Assembly: GCA_002354635.1 (NCBI GenBank)
Contig: DELZ01000004.1
Location: 385,878-449,877 of the forward strand
DNA: 64,000 nt
Direction of reading: 5' to 3'
Origin: Sphingomonadales bacterium UBA2683
GTDB taxonomy: Bacteria; Pseudomonadota; Alphaproteobacteria; Sphingomonadales; Sphingomonadaceae
Shown: piece after piece, positions 18,678 through 28,079 of the stretch
Numbering within the stretch: position 1 is the first letter of the stretch
Layout: each line of letters starts with the position of its first letter
Notes under the pieces: model-generated
Database searches by the model: none
What the model was told of the DNA's origin: nothing
Seen by the model: only the letters and a program-made list of their open reading frames with translations
Translations under genes and position numbers: made by a program

Positions 18678-19009
18678 CAGGCGTCTCCCACATCAAAATC
18701 ACCGGCATAGCAGCGATAGGCAATGCTGACTTGCCGGACAAAGCCGAAGGTCACGAGGCAGATCAATATCGCCTTCCCGGTCATGAAAAACCGCATGTCG
18801 TTGATACCCAGCCGCGCGCAGTCATCGATCTGCAGCGACCGCTTGCGGCGCGCGGCAAAGCCCCAGGCCAATATCGTAATCTCGATGGTCTTGCCGCCTA
18901 TTGGCCGCGGATCGGAAATTGCCAGGCAGGCATCGCCATATAAAGTCATGATCTGTCCGAGCAACAGCAAGGCCAGCAGGACGATCAGAATCAGTGACCA
19001 AAATGCCAT
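18677..19009 (-). CDS. small membrane protein coupled to the FAD oxidase
   Basis: This 110-residue frame is not a family I recognise. It begins with a strong membrane helix (FWSLILIVLLALLLLG, residues 3-18), and has a second hydrophobic stretch near residues 78-90 (AILICLVTFGFV). The middle contains IGGKTIEITILAWGFAARRKRSLQIDDCARLGIND. Its stop overlaps the start of the FAD oxidase gene by one base, which supports it being a real gene and a partner of that enzyme, possibly anchoring it or taking its electrons. It is divergent from rnd, 71 bases away. Confidence 0.65.
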   Translation of the reverse strand: MAFWSLILIVLLALLLLGQIMTLYGDACLAISDPRPIGGKTIEITILAWGFAARRKRSLQIDDCARLGINDMRFFMTGKAILICLVTFGFVRQVSIAYRCYAGDFDVGDA

Positions 19010-19080
19010 GGTTTTCCCCCAATTTTATCCTGTTTAGATGAATTGTTTGCGGGACGAGCCGCCCGCTGTATAGGATAAAA

Positions 19081-20271
19081 ATGCACATTCATAATTTGCT
19101 GACGGACAATCAGGACATCGCCGATATCTGCGCCCGCTTTGCGACAGCGGACTTCATCACGGTTGATACCGAGTTCATGCGCGAGAACACTTACTGGCCG
19201 ATTCTCTGCCTGATTCAGATCTCCGACGGCAAGGAAGCCGCCGCTATCGATCCGCTGGCCAAGGGCGTCGATCTGGACCCGCTTCTCGAACTGCTGGTCG
19301 ATAATGAGAATGTGCTCAAGATTTTCCACGCCGGGGGGCAGGATGTGGAGATTATCCACAATATGACAGGCAAGACGCCGCATCCGATTTTCGACACCCA
19401 GATCGCCGCCATGGCGATCGGCCAGAGCGAACAGATCGGCTATGCCAATCTCGTCGACAGCTGGCTGGGAATCACGCTGGACAAGGGCGCGCGCTTCACA
19501 GACTGGTCGCGCCGGCCGCTCAATGCCCGCCAGCTCGAATATGCGATCGCCGACGTGACCCATCTCGCCAAGATTTTTCCGATGATGCTGGACAAGTTGC
19601 GCGAGACCGGGCGCGGCATCTGGATCAACGCCGAAATGGAAAAGCTCGCCGATCCCGAAAATTATGTGAATGATCCGGAAAAGGCGTGGCTACGGGTGAA
19701 GGCACAGGGCCGCAATCTCGAGATGCTGGGTCGGCTGAAAGCGCTGGCGGCCTGGCGCGAACGGGAAGCCCAGTCCAAGGACCTGCCCCGCGGCCGGATC
19801 ATGCGCGATGAAACGCTGGCCGATATTGCCGGCCACCCGCCCCGCGACCAGTCGAAGCTTGGCCAGGTTCGCGGTCTGTCAGCCGGATGGAAGAACAACG
19901 ATATAGGCGCGCGGCTGATGGACATTATCGATCAGGCGGAACCGCTGTCCCGCGATGATCTGCCGCAGAAAACGGGTCGGCGTCCGAAGAACGGCAAGGC
20001 CAATGCGCTGGTGACCGATTTGCTGAAACTGCTGCTGAAAATCCGTTCGGCCGAGATGAATGTGGCATCCCGCCTGCTCGCCCGCGCCGATGATCTGGAT
20101 CGCATTGTTGCCGGAGACCGCGAAGACGTGCCCCTGCTCGAGGGCTGGCGCTATGAGGAATTTGGCCGCGATGCGCTGGATCTGGTCGAGGGCCGAGTGA
20201 GCTTTACGGTCAAGGACGGCAAGTTGAAAATGACCCACCAGCAAGAAGGCGATGCGGCCGAAGCTGAATAA
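19081..20271 (+). CDS. rnd: ribonuclease D
   Basis: RNase D is a 3'-5' exoribonuclease that trims tRNA and other stable RNA precursors. The 396-residue protein shows the DEDD exonuclease motifs in order: VDTEFMREN, then IFHAGGQDVEI, and the ExoIII region ARQLEYAIADVTHLAKIF. A long C-terminal part with HRDC-type helices follows (LKALAAWREREAQSKDLPRGRIMRDETLADIA). Its stop codon at 20269-20271 directly abuts the convergent ppx stop with no base between them, so the two transcripts must overlap. Confidence 0.96.
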   Translation: MHIHNLLTDNQDIADICARFATADFITVDTEFMRENTYWPILCLIQISDGKEAAAIDPLAKGVDLDPLLELLVDNENVLKIFHAGGQDVEIIHNMTGKTPHPIFDTQIAAMAIGQSEQIGYANLVDSWLGITLDKGARFTDWSRRPLNARQLEYAIADVTHLAKIFPMMLDKLRETGRGIWINAEMEKLADPENYVNDPEKAWLRVKAQGRNLEMLGRLKALAAWREREAQSKDLPRGRIMRDETLADIAGHPPRDQSKLGQVRGLSAGWKNNDIGARLMDIIDQAEPLSRDDLPQKTGRRPKNGKANALVTDLLKLLLKIRSAEMNVASRLLARADDLDRIVAGDREDVPLLEGWRYEEFGRDALDLVEGRVSFTVKDGKLKMTHQQEGDAAEAE

Positions 20272-21792
20272 TTATTCCGCCGTCATCAACGGTTCCAGCC
20301 CGAGCATGTTTGCCAGATGCCCGTGCCGCTTGGCCACGGCGTCGCCATAGAGGTGAATCAGGTCGTTTTTGATCGTCAATTCCAGCTTTTTCCCGGACTT
20401 GCGAATATGGGTGAGTTCCAGCGGATTACGGGTTCCACCGCTGAGCCGCTGAGCGAGGCGCATCGCCAGTCCCCAGCTGATCGCGCGCTGCGTCGCCGCT
20501 TCGTCTGCCAGCTTGCCGCCGCCGGGAAAGACCCGCGTGCCGCCGCCGAAACTGGTATAGAGCGCCTGCCCCAGCATCTCGCGTTCCGGCCCGGTGATCC
20601 CGACCCAGTTGCCGTGCAGTCCGATTTCGAGCCCCCGCTCGGCCCGGAAATTGGGGTTTGCCCGCCAGGCGACATCGCCCAGATTGCAGGCGGCCTGACG
20701 GATGCGATGCCACTCTGACGGATCGTCGGAGAAAATCTCGGCAATCCATTTGCCAAGCAGCTTGCTGTTCGCCGGAAAACGGGACTGCGCCGTCCCCGCA
20801 TCCTCTGTACCGAGCAGCAGCGGATCGCGCGCTGCTTCCTGCTTGCTGATATTCTGGAACAGCAGGCCTTCCCTCACCCCGTAAGCAGATACGACCAGCT
20901 TGCTGCTGTCGAGATAACGCACCAGCATCGACAGCAGCCATGCGGCATCCTTCAACGTCGGAATTCGCGAAGTGGACAGCCCCGGAACATTTTTCAGCTT
21001 ATCCCGGTTGAGTTGCGCCAGCCGGCTAACCAGCCGCTGCGCCCGCCGCGGTTCCATTTCGTAATTGTGGATCACCGGGAGGGGATATTTGCTGTCGAAC
21101 ATGTCGAGTCGGGCAAGAGAACGCCAGGAGCCCCCAACCAGATAGAAGGGCAAGGCCTGCGCCTGCTTCTCCCAACCGGTTTTCTTCAGCATCTTGCGCA
21201 CTTGCCGCTTCAGCTTGTCCTGGCCCTTGCTGCGCAGATCGGCGACCCGCAAGACGCCGAGCGGGAAGGAATAGCGGTCCAAAACCTCGCCGCCGTCGAC
21301 CAGCGCCAGTTCGAGACTACCGCCACCCAGATCACCGACGATACCTTTCGCTTCGGGAATCCCCGAAATGACACCCAGTGCGGCCAGCTCCGCCTCTTCC
21401 TCGCCCTGCAGCACTTGCACATCATATCCGATCGCCCGCGCCGCCTTCAGCAACTCCTTGCCGTTACTGGCATCGCGTACCGCCGCAGTCGCGAAACTCT
21501 TGATGCTGTCGACTTCCATTTCCGAGCACAGGCGGTGAAAGCGCTTCAGTCCACGGATCGCCAGGGCCATCGATTCCTTTCCGATCGCTCCGGTCGTGGA
21601 CAATTCCTTGCCCAGGCCGGCCATGACTTTTTCGTTGAACAGGATTGCCGGGACCCTGACTGGCCCCTGATAGACCACCAGCCGGATCGAATTGGAGCCA
21701 ATATCAACGATCGCGGTCCGCTGGCTGCCGTGTTTCTTCCGCAACGGTACGAAAGGCGATCGCGAATCCTTTTGTGCCAGCACTCCGCTCAC
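20272..21792 (-). CDS. ppx: exopolyphosphatase / guanosine pentaphosphate phosphohydrolase
   Basis: Ppx removes terminal phosphates from polyphosphate and may also hydrolyse pppGpp. The protein has the sugar-kinase/Hsp70-type ATPase fold: TAIVDIGSNSIRLVVYQG for phosphate 1, the conserved glutamate region near FATAAVRDASNG, and VGDLGGGSLELALVDG for phosphate 2. I place the start at a GTG at 21792, giving 506 residues and a GTGA overlap with the ppk1 stop; a second GTG at 21783 is an alternative. The open frame continues to 21960 inside ppk1, but that part is out-of-frame ppk1 sequence. It is the last gene of the DUF2066-hda-ppk1-ppx operon. Confidence 0.93.
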   Translation of the reverse strand: MSGVLAQKDSRSPFVPLRKKHGSQRTAIVDIGSNSIRLVVYQGPVRVPAILFNEKVMAGLGKELSTTGAIGKESMALAIRGLKRFHRLCSEMEVDSIKSFATAAVRDASNGKELLKAARAIGYDVQVLQGEEEAELAALGVISGIPEAKGIVGDLGGGSLELALVDGGEVLDRYSFPLGVLRVADLRSKGQDKLKRQVRKMLKKTGWEKQAQALPFYLVGGSWRSLARLDMFDSKYPLPVIHNYEMEPRRAQRLVSRLAQLNRDKLKNVPGLSTSRIPTLKDAAWLLSMLVRYLDSSKLVVSAYGVREGLLFQNISKQEAARDPLLLGTEDAGTAQSRFPANSKLLGKWIAEIFSDDPSEWHRIRQAACNLGDVAWRANPNFRAERGLEIGLHGNWVGITGPEREMLGQALYTSFGGGTRVFPGGGKLADEAATQRAISWGLAMRLAQRLSGGTRNPLELTHIRKSGKKLELTIKNDLIHLYGDAVAKRHGHLANMLGLEPLMTAE

Positions 21793-23978
21793 GCCTTTTT
21801 CTTGCGGCGGCGCAGGCTGAGCCGCGGCACGGCGTTGCTCTTCTTGAGCGCCTTGCCCCGCCCGGACAGCGACGGGTTGGTCATGAAATAGCGATGCAGG
21901 TTGAACGGCTTGTCCGAGGGAACCACCCGGGTGTAGCTGCCATCGGCATTGAGTTCCCAACTCTGCTCGTCGTCGATCAGATTGGCCACCATGACCTGGT
22001 CCAATATCTGGTCGTGCACGGTCGCGTTGGTAATCGGCATCATATATTCCACCCGCCGATCAAGGTTGCGCGGCATCCAGTCGGCCGAGGAAATATAGAG
22101 TTTCGCACCATCATTCGGCAGTTCCCGGCCGTTGCCAAAAGCCCAGATCCGGCTGTGCTCCAGAAACCGGCCGACCACCGATTTTACCCGTATATGGTCC
22201 GACATGCCTGGCACATCAGGTCGCAGGCAGCATATTCCGCGCACCACCAGATCGATCTCCACCCCGGCATTGCTTGCCTGATAGAGCTTCTCGATCAGCG
22301 CCGGGTCGACCAGCGAATTCATCTTGGCCCAGACCATTCCCGGTTTGCCGTCACGGACATTGGCGATTTCCTGGTCGATCAATCCCATCAGATCGTCGCG
22401 CATATCCCGCGGCGACATCGAGATCAGCTCCAGTGCCTTGGGCTCGACATAGCCGGTGATATAATTGAACAGCTGCGCCGCATCCCGCGCGGCGCGGGGA
22501 TCCGCCGTGAAGAAGCTGAGATCTGTATATATCTTGGCGGTTATCGGGTGATAATTGCCGGTGCCGAAGTGACAATAGGTGCGATAGCCTTCCTGCTCCT
22601 TGCGCACGACCATCGAAATTTTCGCGTGCGTCTTCCATTCGATAAACCCGTAGACCACCTGCACCCCGGCGCGCTCCAGCGCGCTCGCCCACAGCAGATT
22701 CTGCTCCTCGTCAAAGCGCGCCTTGAGCTCGACGATAGCCGTAACCGATTTGCCGGCCTCGGCCGCATCAATCAGCGCCCGGATCACGGCGGATTGCTTG
22801 CCAGCACGGTACAGCGTTTGCTTGATCGCCACGACATCCGGATCAGCGGCGGCCTGCCGCAGGAATTCGATCACCACCTCGAACGATTCATACGGGTGAT
22901 GGACCAATATATCCTTGTCGCGAATGGCCGCGAAACAGTCACCGCCGTGATCGCGAATGCGTTCCGGAAAGCGCGGACTATACGGCGTGAATTTCAGATC
23001 AGGCCGGTCTTCCTCGACCAATATGTCCAGATCACCGATCCCGACCAGACCGTTGATCCGGCTTTCGGTGGCACCATCATGCAGCAGGCTCTCGCGCAAC
23101 ATCGCAACCACCGGCTCTCCGAGTTTTGGTCCCATCTCCAGCCGGATGACATCGCCGCGACGACGCCGTTTGATCGCGCTGCGAAAATAGCGAACCAGAT
23201 CTTCCGCTTCTTCCTCCACCTCGATGTCGCTGTCGCGGATGATCCGGAACAGGCCGCTGCTTTTCACAACATAACCGGGGAAAAGTATGTCCGAAAATTC
23301 CTGAATGACCGTTTCAACCGATACATAGGTCGCAGATTCGCCCGGCAGGCGGATGAAGCGGGGCAGACCGGAGGGAATCATCACCAGCTCCCGGATACCC
23401 TGATTGTCCGATTTACGGACCAGATCAAAAACCAGACTCAATCCCTTGTTGGGAATGAACGGAAAGGGATGCGCCGGGTCGAGCGCTTGCGGCGTCAACA
23501 CCGGGAATATCTGATCGATAAAATGCTGCCTGAGCCAGGCTTTCGAATCGGCGGCAAGGTCGCCCACGGTCGAAACGAAAATATCTTCGTCTGCGAGCTT
23601 TTTCGACAAGGCCGCCCAGACCCGCTGCTGATGTTCGAGCAATGACTCGGTCCGGCTCGCGATCGCGTCCAGCTGCTGTGTGGCGGTCAGGCCGTCGGCC
23701 GACCGCTCCTCGATTTTCTGCCGATATTGTCCGACCAGTCCGGCAAAGCGGACCATGAAAAATTCGTCCAGGTTGCTGCCGGAAATTGACAAAAAACGCA
23801 GCCGCTCAAGCAACGGATGAGCACTGTTTTCCGCTTCCTCGATCACCCGCTCGTTGAACCCCAGCCAGCTGATTTCCCGGTTGAAATACCGCTTGCTGCC
23901 ATCTTCCGGGGCGGGCCCGACACCATCCGGGTCCGGCAAGATATCAGAATCCAGTGACTGGGCAGCAGGATTTTCCAT
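21789..23978 (-). CDS. ppk1: polyphosphate kinase 1
   Basis: PPK1 reversibly builds polyphosphate from ATP. The 729-residue protein has the normal length and layout: N-terminal domain with YFNREISWLGFNERVIEEA, head domain, and two PLD-like catalytic domains with HHPYESFEVVIEFL, the phosphohistidine region YCHFGTGNYHPITAKIYTDL, and IYISSADWMPRNLDRRVE. Tail residues are basic (KKSNAVPRLSLRRRKKKA). It starts 3 bases after hda and overlaps ppx by 4 bases, so synthesis and degradation enzymes for polyphosphate are translated from one message. Confidence 0.98.
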   Translation of the reverse strand: MENPAAQSLDSDILPDPDGVGPAPEDGSKRYFNREISWLGFNERVIEEAENSAHPLLERLRFLSISGSNLDEFFMVRFAGLVGQYRQKIEERSADGLTATQQLDAIASRTESLLEHQQRVWAALSKKLADEDIFVSTVGDLAADSKAWLRQHFIDQIFPVLTPQALDPAHPFPFIPNKGLSLVFDLVRKSDNQGIRELVMIPSGLPRFIRLPGESATYVSVETVIQEFSDILFPGYVVKSSGLFRIIRDSDIEVEEEAEDLVRYFRSAIKRRRRGDVIRLEMGPKLGEPVVAMLRESLLHDGATESRINGLVGIGDLDILVEEDRPDLKFTPYSPRFPERIRDHGGDCFAAIRDKDILVHHPYESFEVVIEFLRQAAADPDVVAIKQTLYRAGKQSAVIRALIDAAEAGKSVTAIVELKARFDEEQNLLWASALERAGVQVVYGFIEWKTHAKISMVVRKEQEGYRTYCHFGTGNYHPITAKIYTDLSFFTADPRAARDAAQLFNYITGYVEPKALELISMSPRDMRDDLMGLIDQEIANVRDGKPGMVWAKMNSLVDPALIEKLYQASNAGVEIDLVVRGICCLRPDVPGMSDHIRVKSVVGRFLEHSRIWAFGNGRELPNDGAKLYISSADWMPRNLDRRVEYMMPITNATVHDQILDQVMVANLIDDEQSWELNADGSYTRVVPSDKPFNLHRYFMTNPSLSGRGKALKKSNAVPRLSLRRRKKKA

Positions 23979-23981
23979 GGG

Positions 23982-24599
23982 TTATAATTCCACCTTTTCA
24001 TCACCGCTATCAAAATGGTCCAGCGCCGCTTTTGCGATCGTGAGATTGATAGGCTTCCTCGACTCGATCGCCAGCGCGTCCATTTTTTGCGCCAGTCGTC
24101 GCACCATCGCATAAGAGCGGACCATGCGTTTTTCCAGATAACGCAGCGCATCTTCAGAAATGGTCAATCCCCGCAGTGCGAAATATTTCTGCAGCAGACC
24201 GTCAATCATCGCCTGATCGGGCGCACCAATTTCCAGATGTAGCGACGCCGCGAGACGGGATTGCAGATCGGGCAGCGTAATTCCCCACTGGGCTACCGGC
24301 TGGCCGGAAACCAGCAGCAGCGGTCTGTTTTCCATATTCGCCCTGTTCCAGAGATGGAAAATTTCCGTATCATCATGTTCGGAGGCATCATCGAGGCATA
24401 ATCCGCCGCTTTCCGTCGCGAACGCCGCTGCCATCGTGCTTTTTCCCGAAGCTGGCGGCCCGGTGAGAATCAGCGTGTGGTGCGTCCAGCCCTGCCAGTT
24501 CTGCAACTGCTCACGGATCGCAGCATTGGCCTCCGTCACCAGATATCCGCCCTGTTCTGGCAACGGCTTCTGTTCAAGGGGAAGGGCTATCTGGCTCAC
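23982..24599 (-). CDS. hda: Hda-like DnaA-regulatory inactivator
   Basis: The 205-residue protein is a short AAA+ protein of the DnaA/Hda family, without the DnaA DNA-binding domain. Walker A is GPPASGKST near residue 47; the sensor region SGQPVAQWGITLPDLQSRLAA and the C-terminal DALRYLEKRMVRSYAMVRRL box VII area are typical. Hda works with the DNA sliding clamp to promote ATP hydrolysis by DnaA and so limit re-initiation. The N-terminal QIALPLEQKP resembles the clamp-binding motif of this family. It sits 12 bases downstream of the DUF2066 gene and 3 bases upstream of ppk1. Confidence 0.88.
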   Translation of the reverse strand: MSQIALPLEQKPLPEQGGYLVTEANAAIREQLQNWQGWTHHTLILTGPPASGKSTMAAAFATESGGLCLDDASEHDDTEIFHLWNRANMENRPLLLVSGQPVAQWGITLPDLQSRLAASLHLEIGAPDQAMIDGLLQKYFALRGLTISEDALRYLEKRMVRSYAMVRRLAQKMDALAIESRKPINLTIAKAALDHFDSGDEKVEL

Positions 24600-24611
24600 G
24601 GTCTCGCTACT

Positions 24612-25898
24612 TTACTGTCCGGGACGACTGATACGCAAGGCGCCCGCTCCTTGCTGGACCTGCCAGCCCTGGGCCCGCAGGGCCTGGGCAAGGGTCGAAA
24701 TATCCCCGCGATATGTCACGCTCATGACAGAAACGCCGCCGAGCGCCAGACTCGAAGTCGACGCAGACGTGACCCCGGGAATCGAGCGCACCGCGGATTC
24801 GCCGCGACCGACCGCACTGACGTCAGGAGTGTCAAACTGCAGAGAAATGCTGCTGGTGGCGGCCGGTGCTGCCCCCGGCGCTTCGCCAGGCGATTCAACC
24901 CCGCCATTCGCGCCGGTGGTCACCGAGCCATCTCCAAGAGGGGTTTCCTCGGCTGGATCCAGAGGGAGATCGAAATCCTCGAGATTCAACTCATCCAGAT
25001 TGAACGGATCTTCGATGATCAGCGACTTGTCGGTTTTCAAGATACCGCGTGTCAATGCGCTCGCATAAATATTATCCAGCCGGACAATCCCCTGCTCGAG
25101 CATCTTTGAAATATCTTCACTACGCCCGACTTTTAGCGTAAAACTGTCAATATAGCGGTTATCGGGGCCATAGCGGGCGGTGAAGCGACCGGTCACCGGC
25201 CCGCCGGGATATTCGTAAGTCAACCGGACGATCGGGATGATCACGTCCGCCGCACCAAACTGGTCCAATATGTTCCGCCACCATCGCCGATTCGGACGGT
25301 TGGCCTGTCCCGCCGTCAGCACCAGCGACTCGCTGTCCGAACCATAGGGGCGAACATAGTCGATGGCGCTGTCACCGGAGTTGAAACGTGCCCAGGCCTT
25401 TTGCCACTCGGTCCGATTTTCGAACACTTGCGGTGAACCGCCGCTCCACATGATCGGCAGCACCAGCAAAGGCGGCGACCGCAACCGCCGGCCTCCGACA
25501 CCCAGAATCGATCCCGCTCTTGCCCGGTCGAACATTACGCCGAGAGTGGCGATATAGCGCTTGGGACCGATCTGCTCCTGCTCGACAATGATGGCAGAGA
25601 CGATCGTGTTGAGCGTCGCATCTGGCAAGCCTTTGGTTTCGCCACCCTGGGTCCGCTTGTAGAGCATCTTCCAGGCCTCGCGCTGCGCTTCTTCCCAGCC
25701 CTTTTTGCGGGCGTCAAAGGCGTTATCGCCACGGACATCGATTTTTACGCCCATGATCTCGAAATCACCGGTGCTGGCCAGCGGCGCAACACCGCGCTCG
25801 GTGCCTTCCAGCTGGGCATAGACAACGGTCCCCGCGAGCATCGTCACGACGGCAATGATGGCAGCGATCCTGATTTTGAAGTCGGTCAAAAAACTCAT
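24612..25898 (-). CDS. DUF2066-like exported protein
   Basis: The 428-residue protein has an N-terminal signal peptide or membrane anchor (residues 8-28, IRIAAIIAVVTMLAGTVVYA). Its first half resembles DUF2066 proteins: KIDVRGDNAFDARKKGWEEA, a conserved QREAWKMLYKR segment and later LLVLPIMWSGG and QKAWARF. A low-complexity Ala/Pro/Gly-rich linker near residue 330 joins a C-terminal domain (DVSAVGRGESAVRSIPGV). The family's function is unknown. I chose the ATG at 25898, with AGGG at the right distance; the open frame to 25955 would nearly reach the divergent purM start. It is the first gene of the operon with hda, ppk1 and ppx. Confidence 0.78.
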   Translation of the reverse strand: MSFLTDFKIRIAAIIAVVTMLAGTVVYAQLEGTERGVAPLASTGDFEIMGVKIDVRGDNAFDARKKGWEEAQREAWKMLYKRTQGGETKGLPDATLNTIVSAIIVEQEQIGPKRYIATLGVMFDRARAGSILGVGGRRLRSPPLLVLPIMWSGGSPQVFENRTEWQKAWARFNSGDSAIDYVRPYGSDSESLVLTAGQANRPNRRWWRNILDQFGAADVIIPIVRLTYEYPGGPVTGRFTARYGPDNRYIDSFTLKVGRSEDISKMLEQGIVRLDNIYASALTRGILKTDKSLIIEDPFNLDELNLEDFDLPLDPAEETPLGDGSVTTGANGGVESPGEAPGAAPAATSSISLQFDTPDVSAVGRGESAVRSIPGVTSASTSSLALGGVSVMSVTYRGDISTLAQALRAQGWQVQQGAGALRISRPGQ

Positions 25899-25960
25899 TT
25901 GCGCCCTTTTGACGATTATGGCGTGGAAATCCAGCCGCGACTTGTCTAATCGCACAAGTT

Positions 25961-27067
25961 ATGAGTGAAAAGCAAAATGAACCGGATTCTTACACCTACG
26001 CGAAAGCCGGTGTTTCCATTGCGGCGGGCAATGCCCTGATCAAGGCGATAGCGCCGTTGGCCAAAGCCACGGCGCGGGCCGGTGCGAATGCGGAACTGGG
26101 CGGTTTCGGAGGATTTTTCGATCTGAAGGCAGCGGGGTACCAGGATCCCTTGCTCGTCGCCGCCAACGACGGTGTCGGCACGAAACTCAAGCTCGCGATC
26201 GATTATGACCGGCATGACAGCGTCGGCATTGATCTGGTCGCCATGTGCGTCAATGACCTGATCGTGCAGGGTGCGGAACCGCTGTTTTTTCTGGATTATT
26301 TTGCCACCGGAAAGCTCGAGAACGGCATTGCCGAGCGCGTCGTGGCCGGCATAGCCGAAGGCTGCAAGATGTCCGGCTGCGCCCTGATTGGCGGCGAAAC
26401 CGCAGAAATGCCGGGCATGTATGCCGAAGGCGATTATGATCTGGCCGGCTTTTGCGTCGGTGCAGTGGAGCGCGAGAAGGCGGTAACCGGCGCGACGATC
26501 GAATCCGGCGACCTGTTGCTCGGCCTCGAATCCTCCGGCGTGCATTCCAACGGCTTTTCGCTGGTTCGGCGGCTGGCGGAAGACAAGGGATGGAATATGA
26601 ACCGCCCTGCCCTGTTCGATCCCGACATATTATTGATCGAAGCACTGATCGCACCCACCCGTATTTATGTAAAATCGCTCCTGCCACTAATGCAATCGGG
26701 GCGGATCAAGGCCCTCGCCCATATCACCGGTGGTGGCCTGCTGGAAAATATCCCGCGCGTCCTTCCCGACGGCTTGCACGCCCATGTCGATGCCGCAAGC
26801 TGGGATCAACCGCGGCTGATGGCCTATCTGCAGGCGCAGGGCAATATCGAGCCGCAAGAAATGGCGCGGACCTTCAATTGCGGGATAGGGATGGTGTTGG
26901 CGATATCGCCGGACGAGGTGGCGACCATGACTGCAGAGCTCGAGGCCGCTGGCGAAACCGTTCATCAGATCGGCGAGATTCGCGAGGGGGCGACAGGCTG
27001 TTCTGTTACAGGAGCACGCGGTATCTGGTCGGCAACGAACGACTGGTCCGCCACCCACAATGGCTGA
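25961..27067 (+). CDS. purM: phosphoribosylformylglycinamidine cyclo-ligase
   Basis: PurM (AIR synthetase) closes the imidazole ring in de novo purine synthesis using ATP. The 368-residue protein has the family motifs NDGVGTKLKLAID, VNDLIVQGAEPLFFLDYFA, IGGETAEMPGMY and ALAHITGGGLLENIPRVL. It overlaps the following purN by 8 bases, as is common for this gene pair. It is divergent from the DUF2066-hda-ppk1-ppx operon, with 62 bases between the two start codons. Confidence 0.98.
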   Translation: MSEKQNEPDSYTYAKAGVSIAAGNALIKAIAPLAKATARAGANAELGGFGGFFDLKAAGYQDPLLVAANDGVGTKLKLAIDYDRHDSVGIDLVAMCVNDLIVQGAEPLFFLDYFATGKLENGIAERVVAGIAEGCKMSGCALIGGETAEMPGMYAEGDYDLAGFCVGAVEREKAVTGATIESGDLLLGLESSGVHSNGFSLVRRLAEDKGWNMNRPALFDPDILLIEALIAPTRIYVKSLLPLMQSGRIKALAHITGGGLLENIPRVLPDGLHAHVDAASWDQPRLMAYLQAQGNIEPQEMARTFNCGIGMVLAISPDEVATMTAELEAAGETVHQIGEIREGATGCSVTGARGIWSATNDWSATHNG

Positions 27068-28025
27068 AAAGGCCAAGATCGCTATTTTAATTTCCGGTCG
27101 CGGGTCCAATATGGCCGCGCTTGTCTATGCGGCCAAATCGCCCGACTGTCCCTTTGAAATTGTGCTGGTGGCGTCCAACAATCACGATGCTCCCGGCCTG
27201 ACCCTGGCACGTGCAGAAGGTATTGCCACCTGCGCCCATCCGCACAAAGGCCGGTCACGCGAAGCGCATGACGCCGTCATGCACGAGGCCATCGTCGAGG
27301 CCGGTGCAGAATATGTCATTCTCGCCGGATATATGCGAATCTTGAGCGACGGATTTGTCAAAAAATGGTCGGATCACATGCTCAATATTCACCCGAGCCT
27401 GCTACCCAAATATAAAGGTCTTGATACGTACCAGCGCGCTATCGAGGCCGGTGACAGCTTCGCGGGATGCAGTGTCCATCTGGTCACGGCCGAGCTGGAT
27501 GACGGCCCGGTGCTCGCCCAGACGGAAGTGGCGATTCTGCCCGATGACGATGCCGACAGCCTTGCCAGCCGGATACTGATTGCCGAACACCAGCTCTATC
27601 CCCGGGCGCTTGCACAATATGTCACGCGCGAGTTCGATCCGGACTGGATATTGGAGCAGGTCCGCAACCGCGCGCTCGCGCTCGAGGAGACCCACGAACG
27701 GGCCAGCTTCGGTGCGCCCGGCTGGCGGGTCGGCAGCGAAACGACCGGCAAATATTTTGCCTATTTCTCGCAGAGTCATCTTGGCGAAGCGGGTATTGCG
27801 CTGCTCGTCAAGACGACCGGACTGGATGAGCAGGCGGCCCTGATCGATGCCGATCCCGAACGCTACTATGCACCGAAATTTTACGGAAAATCTGGCTGGA
27901 TTGCGATCCGTCTGGATCAGGGTCGCACCGATTGGGAGCATATCGCCGAATGGCTTTTCAAGAGCTGGTGTCAGGTTGCGCCAAAGCGGCTCACCAGATT
28001 GATCGCGATCGCGGATCAGTTTTAG
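27060..28025 (+). CDS. purN: PurN fused to a MmcQ/YjbR-like domain
   Basis: The first about 195 residues are a glycinamide ribonucleotide transformylase: ILISGRGSNMAALVYA, the formyl-transfer residues in NIHPSLLPKYKGLDTY (Asn and His) and the aspartate in TAELDDGPVLAQ. Normal PurN is about 190-215 residues, but this frame continues to 321 without a stop. The extra part, from about ALALEETHERASFGAPGWRVG to FKSWCQVAPKRLTRL, looks like the MmcQ/YjbR (DUF419) fold, including YGKSGWIAIRLD. So purine formylation and a small DNA-binding-like domain are joined in one chain. What the second domain does is not known. The start overlaps purM. Confidence 0.93.
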   Translation: MAEKAKIAILISGRGSNMAALVYAAKSPDCPFEIVLVASNNHDAPGLTLARAEGIATCAHPHKGRSREAHDAVMHEAIVEAGAEYVILAGYMRILSDGFVKKWSDHMLNIHPSLLPKYKGLDTYQRAIEAGDSFAGCSVHLVTAELDDGPVLAQTEVAILPDDDADSLASRILIAEHQLYPRALAQYVTREFDPDWILEQVRNRALALEETHERASFGAPGWRVGSETTGKYFAYFSQSHLGEAGIALLVKTTGLDEQAALIDADPERYYAPKFYGKSGWIAIRLDQGRTDWEHIAEWLFKSWCQVAPKRLTRLIAIADQF

Positions 28026-28079
28026 GAAAGGAGTGCATCACGGGCTGAAAATCTTTGGACAACATGGAGGAGGGAGATA

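Noticed and set aside
21774..23645. 623-codon open frame on the plus strand
   Set aside because: It lies entirely antisense to ppk1, whose motifs are clear; high GC removes stops in this phase.
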